Shown in pieces: positions 9,316-17,994 of a stretch of 32,172 nucleotides of DNA (position 1 is its first letter; each line of letters starts with the position of its first letter). Under the pieces are notes generated by a model. It saw nothing but the letters and a program-made list of their open reading frames with translations, made no database searches and had not been told where the DNA came from. The DNA is from Acetobacteraceae bacterium (lineage in GTDB: Bacteria > Pseudomonadota > Alphaproteobacteria > Acetobacterales > Acetobacteraceae), in contig JARLIJ010000168.1 of assembly GCA_031291795.1 (NCBI GenBank), positions 1-32,172 on the forward strand, given 5' to 3'. The position numbers were made by a program, and so were the translations under genes.

Positions 9316-9702
9316 ATGTCGATCGACAAGTCTATGAACGTGCTGATCGTGGATGACTACAAGACGATGCTTCGGATCATCCGCAACCTGCTGAAGCAGA
9401 TCGAGTTCCACAATGTCGAGGAAGCCAGCGATGGCGCCGAAGCGCTTTCGAAGCTTCGCTCCGGCAGCTTCGGCCTGGTGATCAGCGACTGGAACATGGC
9501 GCCCATGACCGGCCTGCAATTGCTGCAGGAGGTGCGCGCGGACGCCAAGCTCAAGGGCATGCCGTTCATCATGATCACGGCCGAAAGCAAGACCGAGAAC
9601 GTCGTCGCCGCCAAACAGGCCGGTGTCTCGAACTACATCGTCAAGCCGTTCAATGCCGAGACATTGCGCGACAAGATCGAAAAGGTGCTTGGGCATGCAT
9701 GA
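9316..9702 (+). CDS. cheY: CheY-type single-domain response regulator
   Basis: MNVLIVDDYKTMLRIIRNLL...LVISDWNMAPMTGLQLLQEVR...MITAESKTENVVAAKQAGVSNYIVKPF. Confidence 0.93.
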   Translation: MSIDKSMNVLIVDDYKTMLRIIRNLLKQIEFHNVEEASDGAEALSKLRSGSFGLVISDWNMAPMTGLQLLQEVRADAKLKGMPFIMITAESKTENVVAAKQAGVSNYIVKPFNAETLRDKIEKVLGHA

Positions 9703-10360
9703 AAACCCACCCGGCTGGAATGGCCGCGATGCAGACCCGTTCACGCCCGAACTCACGGAGCGCCTGGCGGCAATCCGTGCGCGCCAACCGGATGCAGAAC
9801 CAGAGCTTGTGGCGGAGGTCGTACGTGCTGTGCTGACAACAATGAGCGGCGATCTGACTGCGAAGGAAATGTCGCTTCTTTCGGAGGTGGAAGAGCTGGG
9901 TCGAACCATCGCGATCGCCAAGCAGGAGATTGCGGCGCTGAAAGTGGACGACATCACCGACGCCCATATCCCGTTCGCGACCGACGAACTGGATGCGATC
10001 GTGCAGCACACGGCCTCGGCGACACACAACATCCTGACCAGCTGCGAAACCCTGGATGAAGTCGCCGGCAGCCTGAGCGGGGAGACCGCGGCAAAGCTGC
10101 AGGACGCCACCACCCGGATCTATGAGGCGTGCAGCTTCCAGGACATCACCGGCCAGCGCATCACCAAGGTCGTCGGGACATTGAAGACCATCGAGGCAAA
10201 AGTCGCCCAGATCGTCAACGCATTCGGCGAGCATTCCGGCGCGCAGAGCGCGGTGGTGGCGGCTCCGGCGAGCGAAGCAGACCTGCTGAACGGCCCGCAA
10301 CTGCCGCATCACGCCATGGACCAGTCGGATATCGACAAGCTGCTGGCCAGCTTCGAGTGA
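9695..10360 (+). CDS. cheZ: Protein phosphatase CheZ
   Basis: ATG 9695 overlaps the cheY end; ATTRIYEACSFQDITGQRITKVVGTLKTIEAKV is CheZ-typical (QDxTGQ); C-terminus MDQSDIDKLLASFE. Confidence 0.88.
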   Translation: MHENPPGWNGRDADPFTPELTERLAAIRARQPDAEPELVAEVVRAVLTTMSGDLTAKEMSLLSEVEELGRTIAIAKQEIAALKVDDITDAHIPFATDELDAIVQHTASATHNILTSCETLDEVAGSLSGETAAKLQDATTRIYEACSFQDITGQRITKVVGTLKTIEAKVAQIVNAFGEHSGAQSAVVAAPASEADLLNGPQLPHHAMDQSDIDKLLASFE

Positions 10361-13300
10361 TCCTTGGCGCCCATCGCCGTCTGTTGGTCGGGCTCGTTCT
10401 GCTGAGCCTGCCCGCCGCTGCCTATGCTGACGACCATGTGGCGGTCCGTGCTGGCAGCCATGACGACTTCGGCCGGGTGGTGTTCGACCTGCCACCGGGT
10501 GCGACCTGGCAACTGACCCGCGACGGGGATCGGGTGATGATCCGCTTCGGCCCCGGCGTGATGCTGGGGGCAGCGCCCGCTTCCCCACGCAACGTGGTAT
10601 CGCTGAACAGCACGGCGGACCAGGCCGAACTGGTCGTCGCCGAAGGGGCCACGCTGCAGAGCCTGCGGATCGGCGACCGCCTGGCGATCGACGTGCACGA
10701 CCCCGCCCCCACGCAGCCGACCCCGTCGGCGCCACCTGCCGCGGCGGCCGCAAGCTCCCCCGCGGGCGCGGGAAAACAGGCGGTCACGCCGGCTCCTGCG
10801 CCGACCGCAGTCCGGCCCGCAACGCCGCAAGCTGCCCCCGCCCAAGGCACGCCGGTCAAAGTCACGCCCGGCAAGCCGGCATCGCCCGACGGCAAGCCCG
10901 AACCGACGCAGATTGCGCCGTCGAAGCCGCCTCCGGCAGGCCGGAAAGCCGCGCCAGAGGTCACCACGCCACCACCGGCCTTGCCCTTGGCGAAACCGGT
11001 GCCCCCCGCTGGGGCGTCATCCGCGAGCGTACGTCCCCCATCCCAGGCAACGGACGAACAATCGGCGGTTGGCGAGGGTACTGCCGCGCTGAGTGCGGCG
11101 CGCCCGACGGCCGCGCCGTCCCCTTCCATCGCTTCCGTCCCCCCCGCGCGCCTTTCGGACCAGGAGATGCCCGACGGTCCGGTGGCCCTCGTGCCGCGCC
11201 GTGTCGTGCTGCCGGCAGCCACCCCTGGCACTGCCATCCTGGTGCCGTTCGCGCCCAACACGGCTGCCGCGATGTTCACGCGTGGTCCCACGACGTTCTT
11301 CGTATTCGACGAGCGGCGGCCGATCGACCTCAGCGGCCTGCGCAATGACAGCGTATTCGGTTCCGCTTCGATCCGCTTGCTGCCCGCCGCCACGCTGATG
11401 CAATTTCGGCTGCCGCCGAACCGCGCAGCCTCACTGTTGCCGACCCCGCAGGGTTGGCGGATCGCGGTCCTGTCGACCTCCCCGCGCCTGGGGGCGATCG
11501 TGCCCGCCAACGCCGATGGCCGGATCATGCTGCCCGCCGATGCGCCCGGACAGGTCGTGACCATCATCGATCCGGATAGCGGGGCAACGCTGCTCGTCGG
11601 GACCCAGCACCGAACCGGTCAAGGCGTGCTGACGCCACGGCGCGGTGCGGAATTTACCCTGTTTCCCACGACGCAAGGCGTCGTCGCGGAACCGCTTGCC
11701 GATCGGGTCACGCTGCGCATTGTCGGCAATGGCTTCGTGCTGACCGGCGAACCGGACGGATTGCTGCTCTCGCCCGGCTCCGACTCGGCGGATCTGGCCG
11801 CCGACGCCGCCGGGCTCACCCGTCGCTTTCTGTTCCCCTCGATGTCGACCCGCGCGCAGTCGGCGCATCTGATCGACCAACTCGACGAAACGGCGACCGT
11901 TCCCCTCCAGGCGCGCGGACCGTACCGCGTGGCCGCTGCACGCAGCATGCTGGCCCTCGGCATGGCAGCCGAAGCGCAGGCGATGCTGCAGGTCGCTGCC
12001 GAACAGGCGCCGCGTGAAGGTCTGTCGGCGGAAATGGCCGGCCTGTCAGGAATCGCGGCCTTGCTGGCCGGACGCCTGGACGACTCCGCCGGGCTGATGG
12101 ACCCGCGGCTGTCCGGCAACGACGAGGTCTCGCTGTGGCGCGCCGTGCGCGGTGCCATGCGGCAGCAAGGATCGCCACGGGCTGCCGCCGTCATGGCCTC
12201 GACGGCACGCCTGGCGCTGACCTATCCCGCACCGATCCGCGATCGCATCCTTCCGATCATGCTGGAGACCATGATCCTGGGCGGCGAGGAGCCCGCCGCG
12301 GCAAGGCTGCTCCGGCAGCGCAAGGACGATCCTGTGCTGGCCTTCGCCCGCGCCCTGCAGAAAGAATCCGAGGGCGATATTGCCGGCGCCCTGGCTGCCT
12401 ACGATGCGCTGACCGAAGGACACGACCAGCGCGACCGCAGCCGTGCGGCCGTCCGCGCGGTGGAACTGCGCCTGGCCACCGGCGAAATCGACGCGCACGC
12501 GGCGGCAGACCGGCTCGACAAGCTGCTCTATGCGTGGCGTGGCGACGGCGTCGAGCTGGATTTGCGGGACCGGATCGCGACGCTGCGCCAACAGGCGAAC
12601 GAGTGGACCGCAGCACTCGCCCTGCGGCGCTCGATCGAGGCGGATTTCCCCGATGTCGCGGCGGCGTCGCACGCCAAGCTGCTGGACATGTTTGCCGCGC
12701 TGCTGAAGGACGACACCGTGGACCGGCTGGCGCCGCTCGATCTGATCACGTTGATCGACGAGAATGCCGACCTGCTGCCTGCCGGCCCGGAGGGCGAGGC
12801 GTTGCAGGTCCGCCTGGCAGACCGGCTGGTGGCGTTGGACCTGCCGAAGCGGGCCGATCCGGTGCTCGACAAGTTGATCCGGACGGCACCCACGGACACC
12901 GGCCGCGCGACGTTCGGAGAGCGCCTCGCCACGCTGCGGCTGCGCGAAGGCGATGCGGCCGGTACCTTGGCCGCGCTCGATGCCTCCAAGGCGTCCGAGT
13001 TGCCGGACGCTTTGACGGAAAGCCGCACGATGCTGTTCGCCAGCGCGAACGCCCGGCTCGGCAACCTCAACGCGGCCACCGCGGCGCTCGCCACCCTCGG
13101 GTCGGCTGCAGCGGACGAGGCGCGTGCGGCCATTCTGGAGAAGGCGCAGGACTGGCCGGCGGCCGAACAGGCTTTGCGCGAGTATGTCACCAAGACGATC
13201 CCGGAGTCGGGCAGTCTGGACGATGGGCAGCGCCGCACGGTGCTGCGGCTCACGACCGCCGCGGCGCGCGCGAACGACGACGCCATGCTTGCCGATCTGC

Positions 13301-13473
13301 GGACACACCAGTTGGAGCGGATGGGCGAGGGTCCGCTGGCCGATATGTTCCGCCTGCTGACGGTGGAACCCGTCCGCGCCAGCGCGGACCTGAAACGTGC
13401 GGGACAGGAAGCCGGGCTGGTCCGTTCCATTCCAACCGGGTTGAAGGCGTTGCAGCCAACGGGGTCGCCATGA
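10357..13473 (+). CDS. Large secreted/periplasmic protein: signal peptide, AMIN-like N-domain, Pro/Ala linker, TPR/alpha-solenoid C-terminus
   Basis: GTG 10357 in a GTGA overlap with cheZ; MILGAHRRLLVGLVLLSLPAAAYADD signal peptide; HDDFGRVVFDLPPGATWQLTRDGDRVMIRF; long Ala-rich helical repeats. Confidence 0.75.
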   Translation: MILGAHRRLLVGLVLLSLPAAAYADDHVAVRAGSHDDFGRVVFDLPPGATWQLTRDGDRVMIRFGPGVMLGAAPASPRNVVSLNSTADQAELVVAEGATLQSLRIGDRLAIDVHDPAPTQPTPSAPPAAAAASSPAGAGKQAVTPAPAPTAVRPATPQAAPAQGTPVKVTPGKPASPDGKPEPTQIAPSKPPPAGRKAAPEVTTPPPALPLAKPVPPAGASSASVRPPSQATDEQSAVGEGTAALSAARPTAAPSPSIASVPPARLSDQEMPDGPVALVPRRVVLPAATPGTAILVPFAPNTAAAMFTRGPTTFFVFDERRPIDLSGLRNDSVFGSASIRLLPAATLMQFRLPPNRAASLLPTPQGWRIAVLSTSPRLGAIVPANADGRIMLPADAPGQVVTIIDPDSGATLLVGTQHRTGQGVLTPRRGAEFTLFPTTQGVVAEPLADRVTLRIVGNGFVLTGEPDGLLLSPGSDSADLAADAAGLTRRFLFPSMSTRAQSAHLIDQLDETATVPLQARGPYRVAAARSMLALGMAAEAQAMLQVAAEQAPREGLSAEMAGLSGIAALLAGRLDDSAGLMDPRLSGNDEVSLWRAVRGAMRQQGSPRAAAVMASTARLALTYPAPIRDRILPIMLETMILGGEEPAAARLLRQRKDDPVLAFARALQKESEGDIAGALAAYDALTEGHDQRDRSRAAVRAVELRLATGEIDAHAAADRLDKLLYAWRGDGVELDLRDRIATLRQQANEWTAALALRRSIEADFPDVAAASHAKLLDMFAALLKDDTVDRLAPLDLITLIDENADLLPAGPEGEALQVRLADRLVALDLPKRADPVLDKLIRTAPTDTGRATFGERLATLRLREGDAAGTLAALDASKASELPDALTESRTMLFASANARLGNLNAATAALATLGSAAADEARAAILEKAQDWPAAEQALREYVTKTIPESGSLDDGQRRTVLRLTTAAARANDDAMLADLRTHQLERMGEGPLADMFRLLTVEPVRASADLKRAGQEAGLVRSIPTGLKALQPTGSP

Positions 13474-13632
13474 TGCAATAGCAGCCCGGTTCACGCGCAA
13501 CGAAACTTCCGAGTGCAGCGGCGCGCTGTGCCCCTGGCGCGCGACCGGCATGCATTTTTCGTCCCGCGTACGGCAGAAAATCACTTGCGTGCCCGGCCCC
13601 CTTTGACCATGTTCCGCGGCCTTGGCCCCAGG

Positions 13633-13665
13633 GGACCGTACGGGCGCGCTGCGCATGTACGGTCC
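13633..13665 (+). promoter_or_regulatory. Perfect 9-bp inverted repeat in speD leader (possible regulatory hairpin)
   Basis: ggaccgtac-N15-gtacggtcc ending 33 nt before the GTG start of speD. Confidence 0.4.
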
Positions 13666-13698
13666 AACAGGCCGTCTACTGGTAGGAAGGGGTACGCG

Positions 13699-14148
13699 GT
13701 GAACGCACTCAGCCCACTGGGGATGGTCTCGGAACTCCCGAGCAGCAACCAGACAGAGTCCGAAGCCGATGGGCAGAAGGACTATTTCGTTGAGAAAGAC
13801 GGCGTGAAATTCGCCGGAATGCATCTGCTCGTGGACCTCTGGGGGGCCACGAATCTGACAGATCCGGATCATATCGACCGTGCGTTGCGCGAAGCGGCGG
13901 AAGCCGCCGGCGCGACGATCCTGCACGGCCATTTCCATCACTTCTCGCCCAACGGCGGCGTGAGCGGTGTGCTGGTGCTGGCGGAGAGCCATATCTCCAT
14001 CCACACGTGGCCGGAGCGCGATTTCGCGGCGATCGACATCTTCATGTGCGGCGCCTGCGATCCGTATGACAGCCTGCCGGCGTTGAAAGCGGCATTCGCG
14101 CCGCGCACGTTCAACCTGGAGGAGCAGCGGCGCGGTCGCGTCGTCTAG
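13699..14148 (+). CDS. speD: S-adenosylmethionine decarboxylase proenzyme
   Basis: GMHLLVDLWGA...HGHFHHFSPNGGVSGVLVLAESHISIHTWPE (pyruvoyl Ser in ESHISIHTWPE); GTG start after aggaagg. Confidence 0.92.
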   Translation: MNALSPLGMVSELPSSNQTESEADGQKDYFVEKDGVKFAGMHLLVDLWGATNLTDPDHIDRALREAAEAAGATILHGHFHHFSPNGGVSGVLVLAESHISIHTWPERDFAAIDIFMCGACDPYDSLPALKAAFAPRTFNLEEQRRGRVV

Positions 14149-14171
14149 CCGCTCCGTCGACCACCGAGCAT

Positions 14172-14200
14172 GGCCCGGGCAGCTCGCCCGGGCCGTTCTT
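14172..14200 (+). terminator. GC-rich hairpin between speD and speE (attenuator or weak terminator candidate)
   Basis: ggcccgggc-agctc-gcccgggcc followed by gttctt. Confidence 0.45.
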
Positions 14201-14217
14201 GTGCCTGGAGGTATCGC

Positions 14218-15084
14218 ATGGCGACCGATAGCTGGATCAACGAAACGCTGTATCCCGCGTGGGGCCAGCGCTTCCTGGTGAAGCGCGAGCTTGCGCGCGT
14301 GCAGAGCGACTTCCAGGACATCGTCGTGTTCGAAAGCGAGACGCACGGCCGGGTGATGGTGCTGGATGGCGTCATCCAGATCACCGAGGCGGACGAATTC
14401 GTCTACCAGGAGATGCTCACCCATGTGCCGCTGCTGGCGCATGGATCGGCCGCCAATGTGCTCATCATCGGCGCGGGCGACGGCGGCGTGCTGCGCCGCG
14501 TGCTGCAGCATAAGACCGTGGCGCATGCCGTGATGGTCGAGATCGACGGCGAGGTGATCCGCCTCGCCAAGGAATTCCTGCCAAAGATCGCAGGCGGCGC
14601 CTGGAACGATCCGCGCGCCGAGGTGATTGTCGGCGACGGCATCGACTATGTGAAGCGCGCACCGAATGGGGCGTTCGACGCGATCATCGTCGATTCGACC
14701 GATCCGATCGGTGTCGGCGAAGTGCTGTTCACCGACGCGTTCTACGAGAACTGCGCCCGCATCCTGACGCCGCGCGGTCTGGTGGTGAACCAGTGCGGCG
14801 TGCCGTTCATGCAGGCCGACGAATTGCGCGAAACCAGCACCCGGCGGCACGCATTCTTCCCGCACGTGACAGCCTATGTTGCGGCCGTGCCGACCTATGT
14901 CGGCGGGTTCATGACGCTGGGCTGGTCGGCGAAGGACGCCACCCTGACAGCGGTGCCGGTGGAAACCATCCGCGCCCGCGCCGCCGCAGCGGGCATTTTG
15001 GGAATGACGCAATACTGGACGCCCGAGATCCACGCCGGCGCGTTCAACCTGCCGCCCTATATCGCGCGCCACCTGCCGGCCTGA
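14218..15084 (+). CDS. speE: Spermidine synthase (polyamine aminopropyltransferase)
   Basis: ggaggt RBS; VMVLDGVIQITEADEFVYQEMLTHVPL...VLIIGAGDGGVLRRVLQHKTV...DAIIVDSTDPIGVGEVLFT. Confidence 0.95.
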   Translation: MATDSWINETLYPAWGQRFLVKRELARVQSDFQDIVVFESETHGRVMVLDGVIQITEADEFVYQEMLTHVPLLAHGSAANVLIIGAGDGGVLRRVLQHKTVAHAVMVEIDGEVIRLAKEFLPKIAGGAWNDPRAEVIVGDGIDYVKRAPNGAFDAIIVDSTDPIGVGEVLFTDAFYENCARILTPRGLVVNQCGVPFMQADELRETSTRRHAFFPHVTAYVAAVPTYVGGFMTLGWSAKDATLTAVPVETIRARAAAAGILGMTQYWTPEIHAGAFNLPPYIARHLPA

Positions 15085-15264
15085 CCGGCACGGCCGTCCG
15101 AACAAGGGCCTGACTCCGCCCAACCATCCTTGAGAAGTCTCGCGCAGGGCGCCTGCCAGGTGGGGCTTGGTGGGCGTCAGGGGGCGTTTGTCGTTGACGC
15201 GGAACGTTAGAATAACTGACAATTTATCCCGTCACGTCAGCCGCTTCCCAAGGACCCCCATTGC

Positions 15265-16497
15265 ATGCTGCCTCTGATCGGACTCGCCGCCACCTTCCTG
15301 CCGGAACTGATCAAGCTCGTTGCAGGCGACAAGGCCGGCACCATCGCCGGCACGGTGGCCCAGGCCGTCACCGAGATCACCGGCTCCAGCGACCCGGTCG
15401 CCGCGAAGCAGAAACTGGACAGCGACCCGCAGATCGCCGCGACCCTGCAGCAGCGGTTGGCCGAGATCGCACTCGACGCCACCAAGGCGCAGAACGCCGA
15501 AGCCGACCAGCAGCGCCATGACGACCTGGATGCGATCAAGGCGGCCGTCGACAACACCGCCGGCGCGCGCACGATGATGCAAAGCCTGACTGCGGCGCAT
15601 TCGCCTGTCGCCTATGCCGCGCCGGTCGTCTCGCTCGTCGTGACGAGCGGCTTCTTCATCATCCTCGGCATGCTCATGGTCTTCGGCCTGCCGCAGTCCG
15701 ATCCGAACACGATCAGCATCGTCAACCTCACCATCGGCGTGCTCGGGACCGCCTTCGCCACCGTCGTGAATTTCTGGCTCGGCTCATCGTCGAGCTCCCG
15801 CGATAAGGATGCCGCCGCCTTGCAACTCCAGAACGACCACGCCAGCCAGACCAGCCAGTTGCTGCAAACGCTGAACACGTCCCAGCAATCCCACGTCGCC
15901 CAGGCACAGACCGCATTGCAGGCGATGCAGCAGATTGCCACGGCATCGACCGGCGCCATCCCGGCGGCGGTGGCCCCGGCGGCGCCGTCCCCCGACCGGT
16001 TCGACAGCTGCGTGGCCGTCACGCTGACGCAGGAGGGCGGCTTCAGCGACAACCCGAACGATCCGGGCGGGGCCACGAATTTCGGGATCACGCTGGCGAC
16101 CCTGCAGGCGACGCGCGGCACGCCGGTCACGGTCGACGACGTGCGCACCATGACTCGCGATGAGGCTGTGGAGATCTACCGCTCCAACCATTGGCTGCCG
16201 GCCCGCTGCGGCGACATGCCGGCCGGCGTCGACCTGATGGTGTTCGATTTCGGGGTCAATTCCGGCCCCCGTACCGCGGTGAAGGCGGTCCAGCGGCTGG
16301 TCGGCGTGAAGGATGACGGATCGGTCGGCCCCGTCACGCTCAACGCGCTGTCCCGGGCGGATGCGAAAACGCTGGTCAACGCCTTGGCGCAGGCCCGGCT
16401 GGAGTACTGCCGCGCGTTGCCGACCTGGCCGGATTTCGGCACCGGCTGGACCAACCGCGTCCGCCAGGTGGAGCAGGCCGCGCTGCTGATGGTGTAG
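15265..16497 (+). CDS. Holin-like (GTA/3TM type) N-terminus fused to GH108-type peptidoglycan hydrolase
   Basis: N-terminal hydrophobic helix plus two TM segments ending VVNFWLGSSSSSRDK; C-terminal FDSCVAVTLTQEGGFSDNPNDPGGATNFGIT...DLMVFDFGVNSGPRTAVKAVQRLVGVKDDGSVGPVTL, typical GH108/PG-binding. Confidence 0.8.
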   Translation: MLPLIGLAATFLPELIKLVAGDKAGTIAGTVAQAVTEITGSSDPVAAKQKLDSDPQIAATLQQRLAEIALDATKAQNAEADQQRHDDLDAIKAAVDNTAGARTMMQSLTAAHSPVAYAAPVVSLVVTSGFFIILGMLMVFGLPQSDPNTISIVNLTIGVLGTAFATVVNFWLGSSSSSRDKDAAALQLQNDHASQTSQLLQTLNTSQQSHVAQAQTALQAMQQIATASTGAIPAAVAPAAPSPDRFDSCVAVTLTQEGGFSDNPNDPGGATNFGITLATLQATRGTPVTVDDVRTMTRDEAVEIYRSNHWLPARCGDMPAGVDLMVFDFGVNSGPRTAVKAVQRLVGVKDDGSVGPVTLNALSRADAKTLVNALAQARLEYCRALPTWPDFGTGWTNRVRQVEQAALLMV

Positions 16498-16530
16498 CGT
16501 TCCGGCCGGCAACACGCCGGAGGAAGCGCC

Positions 16531-17040
16531 ATGAACCAGGACAACGTCGCCGCCACCCGCAGCGAGGGCACGCTGGAGATCCGCTTCGACGGCCCCGAGA
16601 AGAAGACCACGGTGAGCAACGCGATGTACGCACGGGTGGTCGAGGCATTGACCGGTGCCGACCGCGATCCCGTGGTGCGGGTGGTGGTGCTGACCGGGAC
16701 GGGCAGCTTCTTCACCTCCGACAACGACATCGGCGATTTCCGTGCGCGTGCGACAGGCAATGAGCCACACGACGGATCAGCCTTCCTGACCGTGCTGTCG
16801 TCGCCGGCAAGCCGCTGATCGGGGCGGTGAACGGGCCGGCGATCGGCGTCGGCACCACGATGCTGGCGCATTGCGACCGGATTGTCGCGAGGCGGATCGC
16901 CAAGGAGCTGGTGCTGTTCCGCCAGCGGCCGCACTCCCCCGAGGCGCAGGAGCGCGTTCGCGGCGTTCCTGGAAAAGCGGAAGCCCGATTTTTCGGGCAT
17001 TTCGTGCGAATACTTCATGGGACATGAACGCCGCCCCTAG
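16531..17040 (+). pseudogene. Degenerate enoyl-CoA hydratase/isomerase (two frame changes and internal deletion)
   Basis: Frame 1: MNQDNVAATRSEGTLEIRF...VVVLTGTGSFFTSDNDIGDF...SAFLTVL. Shift near 16795 to VVAGKPLIGAVNGPAIGVGTTMLAHCDRIVA. Then a C-terminal tail AFAAFLEKRKPDFSG in frame 1, with the middle of the domain missing. Confidence 0.8.
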
Positions 17041-17187
17041 GCTTCGAGAGTGATGGGGATATTTCAGTTTTCTCAACGCCTTACTCTCGGGAATGTGGTT
17101 CGCTGGACGGTCTGCGGGTCCCCATTTCAGAGTTCGCACGGTTTGCGTTTGGTTAAGTTTTCCTTGTCATATGGGACATTGCTATCC

Positions 17188-17406
17188 ATGGTTCTTCGCA
17201 AAGTGAACCCAGGGCGACTCAAGATGCGCGGCGGCAGTGGCGGCACAGCAAAGCTATCGGACACGACGAAGGAAGTGTTGGCGTTCAAGCGGGCGGCCGA
17301 TGCGTTCGTTCGCAAAGCAACATCATCTGAAAAGGCTGCCAATCAGACCATGATGCGCCTGGGGATTCAGGACTCGAAAGGCGCTCTTACCAAACATTAC
17401 AAGTAG
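17188..17406 (+). CDS. Small basic protein, candidate antitoxin partner of downstream ART-like protein
   Basis: MVLRKVNPGRLKMRGGSGGTAKLSDTTKEVLAFKRAADAFVRKATSSEKAANQTMMRLGIQDSKGALTKHYK; stop lies 3 nt before the next start. Start is uncertain (open frame extends to 17050). Confidence 0.55.
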   Translation: MVLRKVNPGRLKMRGGSGGTAKLSDTTKEVLAFKRAADAFVRKATSSEKAANQTMMRLGIQDSKGALTKHYK

Positions 17407-17409
17407 GTT

Positions 17410-17994
17410 GTGCATACCCTAAGTACGTCGTTTATCCTCGGGTATCATGGCTGTGATCGCGACATTGCCGAGCGCGTCCTGAGCGGCGATGCATTCATCC
17501 CAAGCACCAACGAGTACGATTGGCTGGGCCACGGAATATACTTTTGGAAAGCCAATCCGAGGCGCGGACTCGAGTTCGCGCGAGAGCTGTCAGCGCGTCC
17601 TCGTGGCACTTCCAGAGTCACAAACCCTGCGGTTGTAGGGGCAATCATCGATCTTGGCTTATGTTTGGACCTGACGACCGCCGCAGGATTGGCGCAAGTC
17701 CGGTTGGCATGGGAAGCCATGTCGGCAGTCGCACAAAGAACCTCATCAAGGAAACTGCCGGAAAATCATAAAGATGGTCTTCGAAAACATCTCGATTGTG
17801 CTGTATTGAACACGGCACGGGCAATCAACGACGCTCGTGGGGTGCATATTGACAGCGTAAAGGGTGCCTTCATCGAAGGTCCAGCCATTTATCCCAATGC
17901 CACGTTCTTCGAAAAAACGCACATCCAAATCTGCGTTTGCAACCCACAATGCATCAAGGGCGTATTCCGGGTGCCAGCCGACGCCCTCGCCTAG
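17410..17994 (+). CDS. PARP/ART-like putative ADP-ribosyltransferase toxin
   Basis: GYHGCDRDIAERVLSGDAFIPSTNEYDWLGHGIYFWKANPRRGLEFA resembles the PARP-type HG...GxGIYF NAD-binding motifs; C-terminal FEKTHIQICVCNPQCIKGVF. Confidence 0.6.
   Translation: MHTLSTSFILGYHGCDRDIAERVLSGDAFIPSTNEYDWLGHGIYFWKANPRRGLEFARELSARPRGTSRVTNPAVVGAIIDLGLCLDLTTAAGLAQVRLAWEAMSAVAQRTSSRKLPENHKDGLRKHLDCAVLNTARAINDARGVHIDSVKGAFIEGPAIYPNATFFEKTHIQICVCNPQCIKGVFRVPADALA

Noticed and set aside
10740-11140. Pro/Ala-rich repetitive stretch considered as a tandem repeat locus
   Set aside because: Low-complexity linker coding sequence without a fixed repeat unit.
12046-15222. 1058-aa minus-strand ORF antisense to the TPR gene and speD-speE
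   Set aside because: Shadow ORF of GC-rich coding sequence: it runs antisense across several well-supported genes, is Arg/His/Gln-rich and has no recognisable domain.
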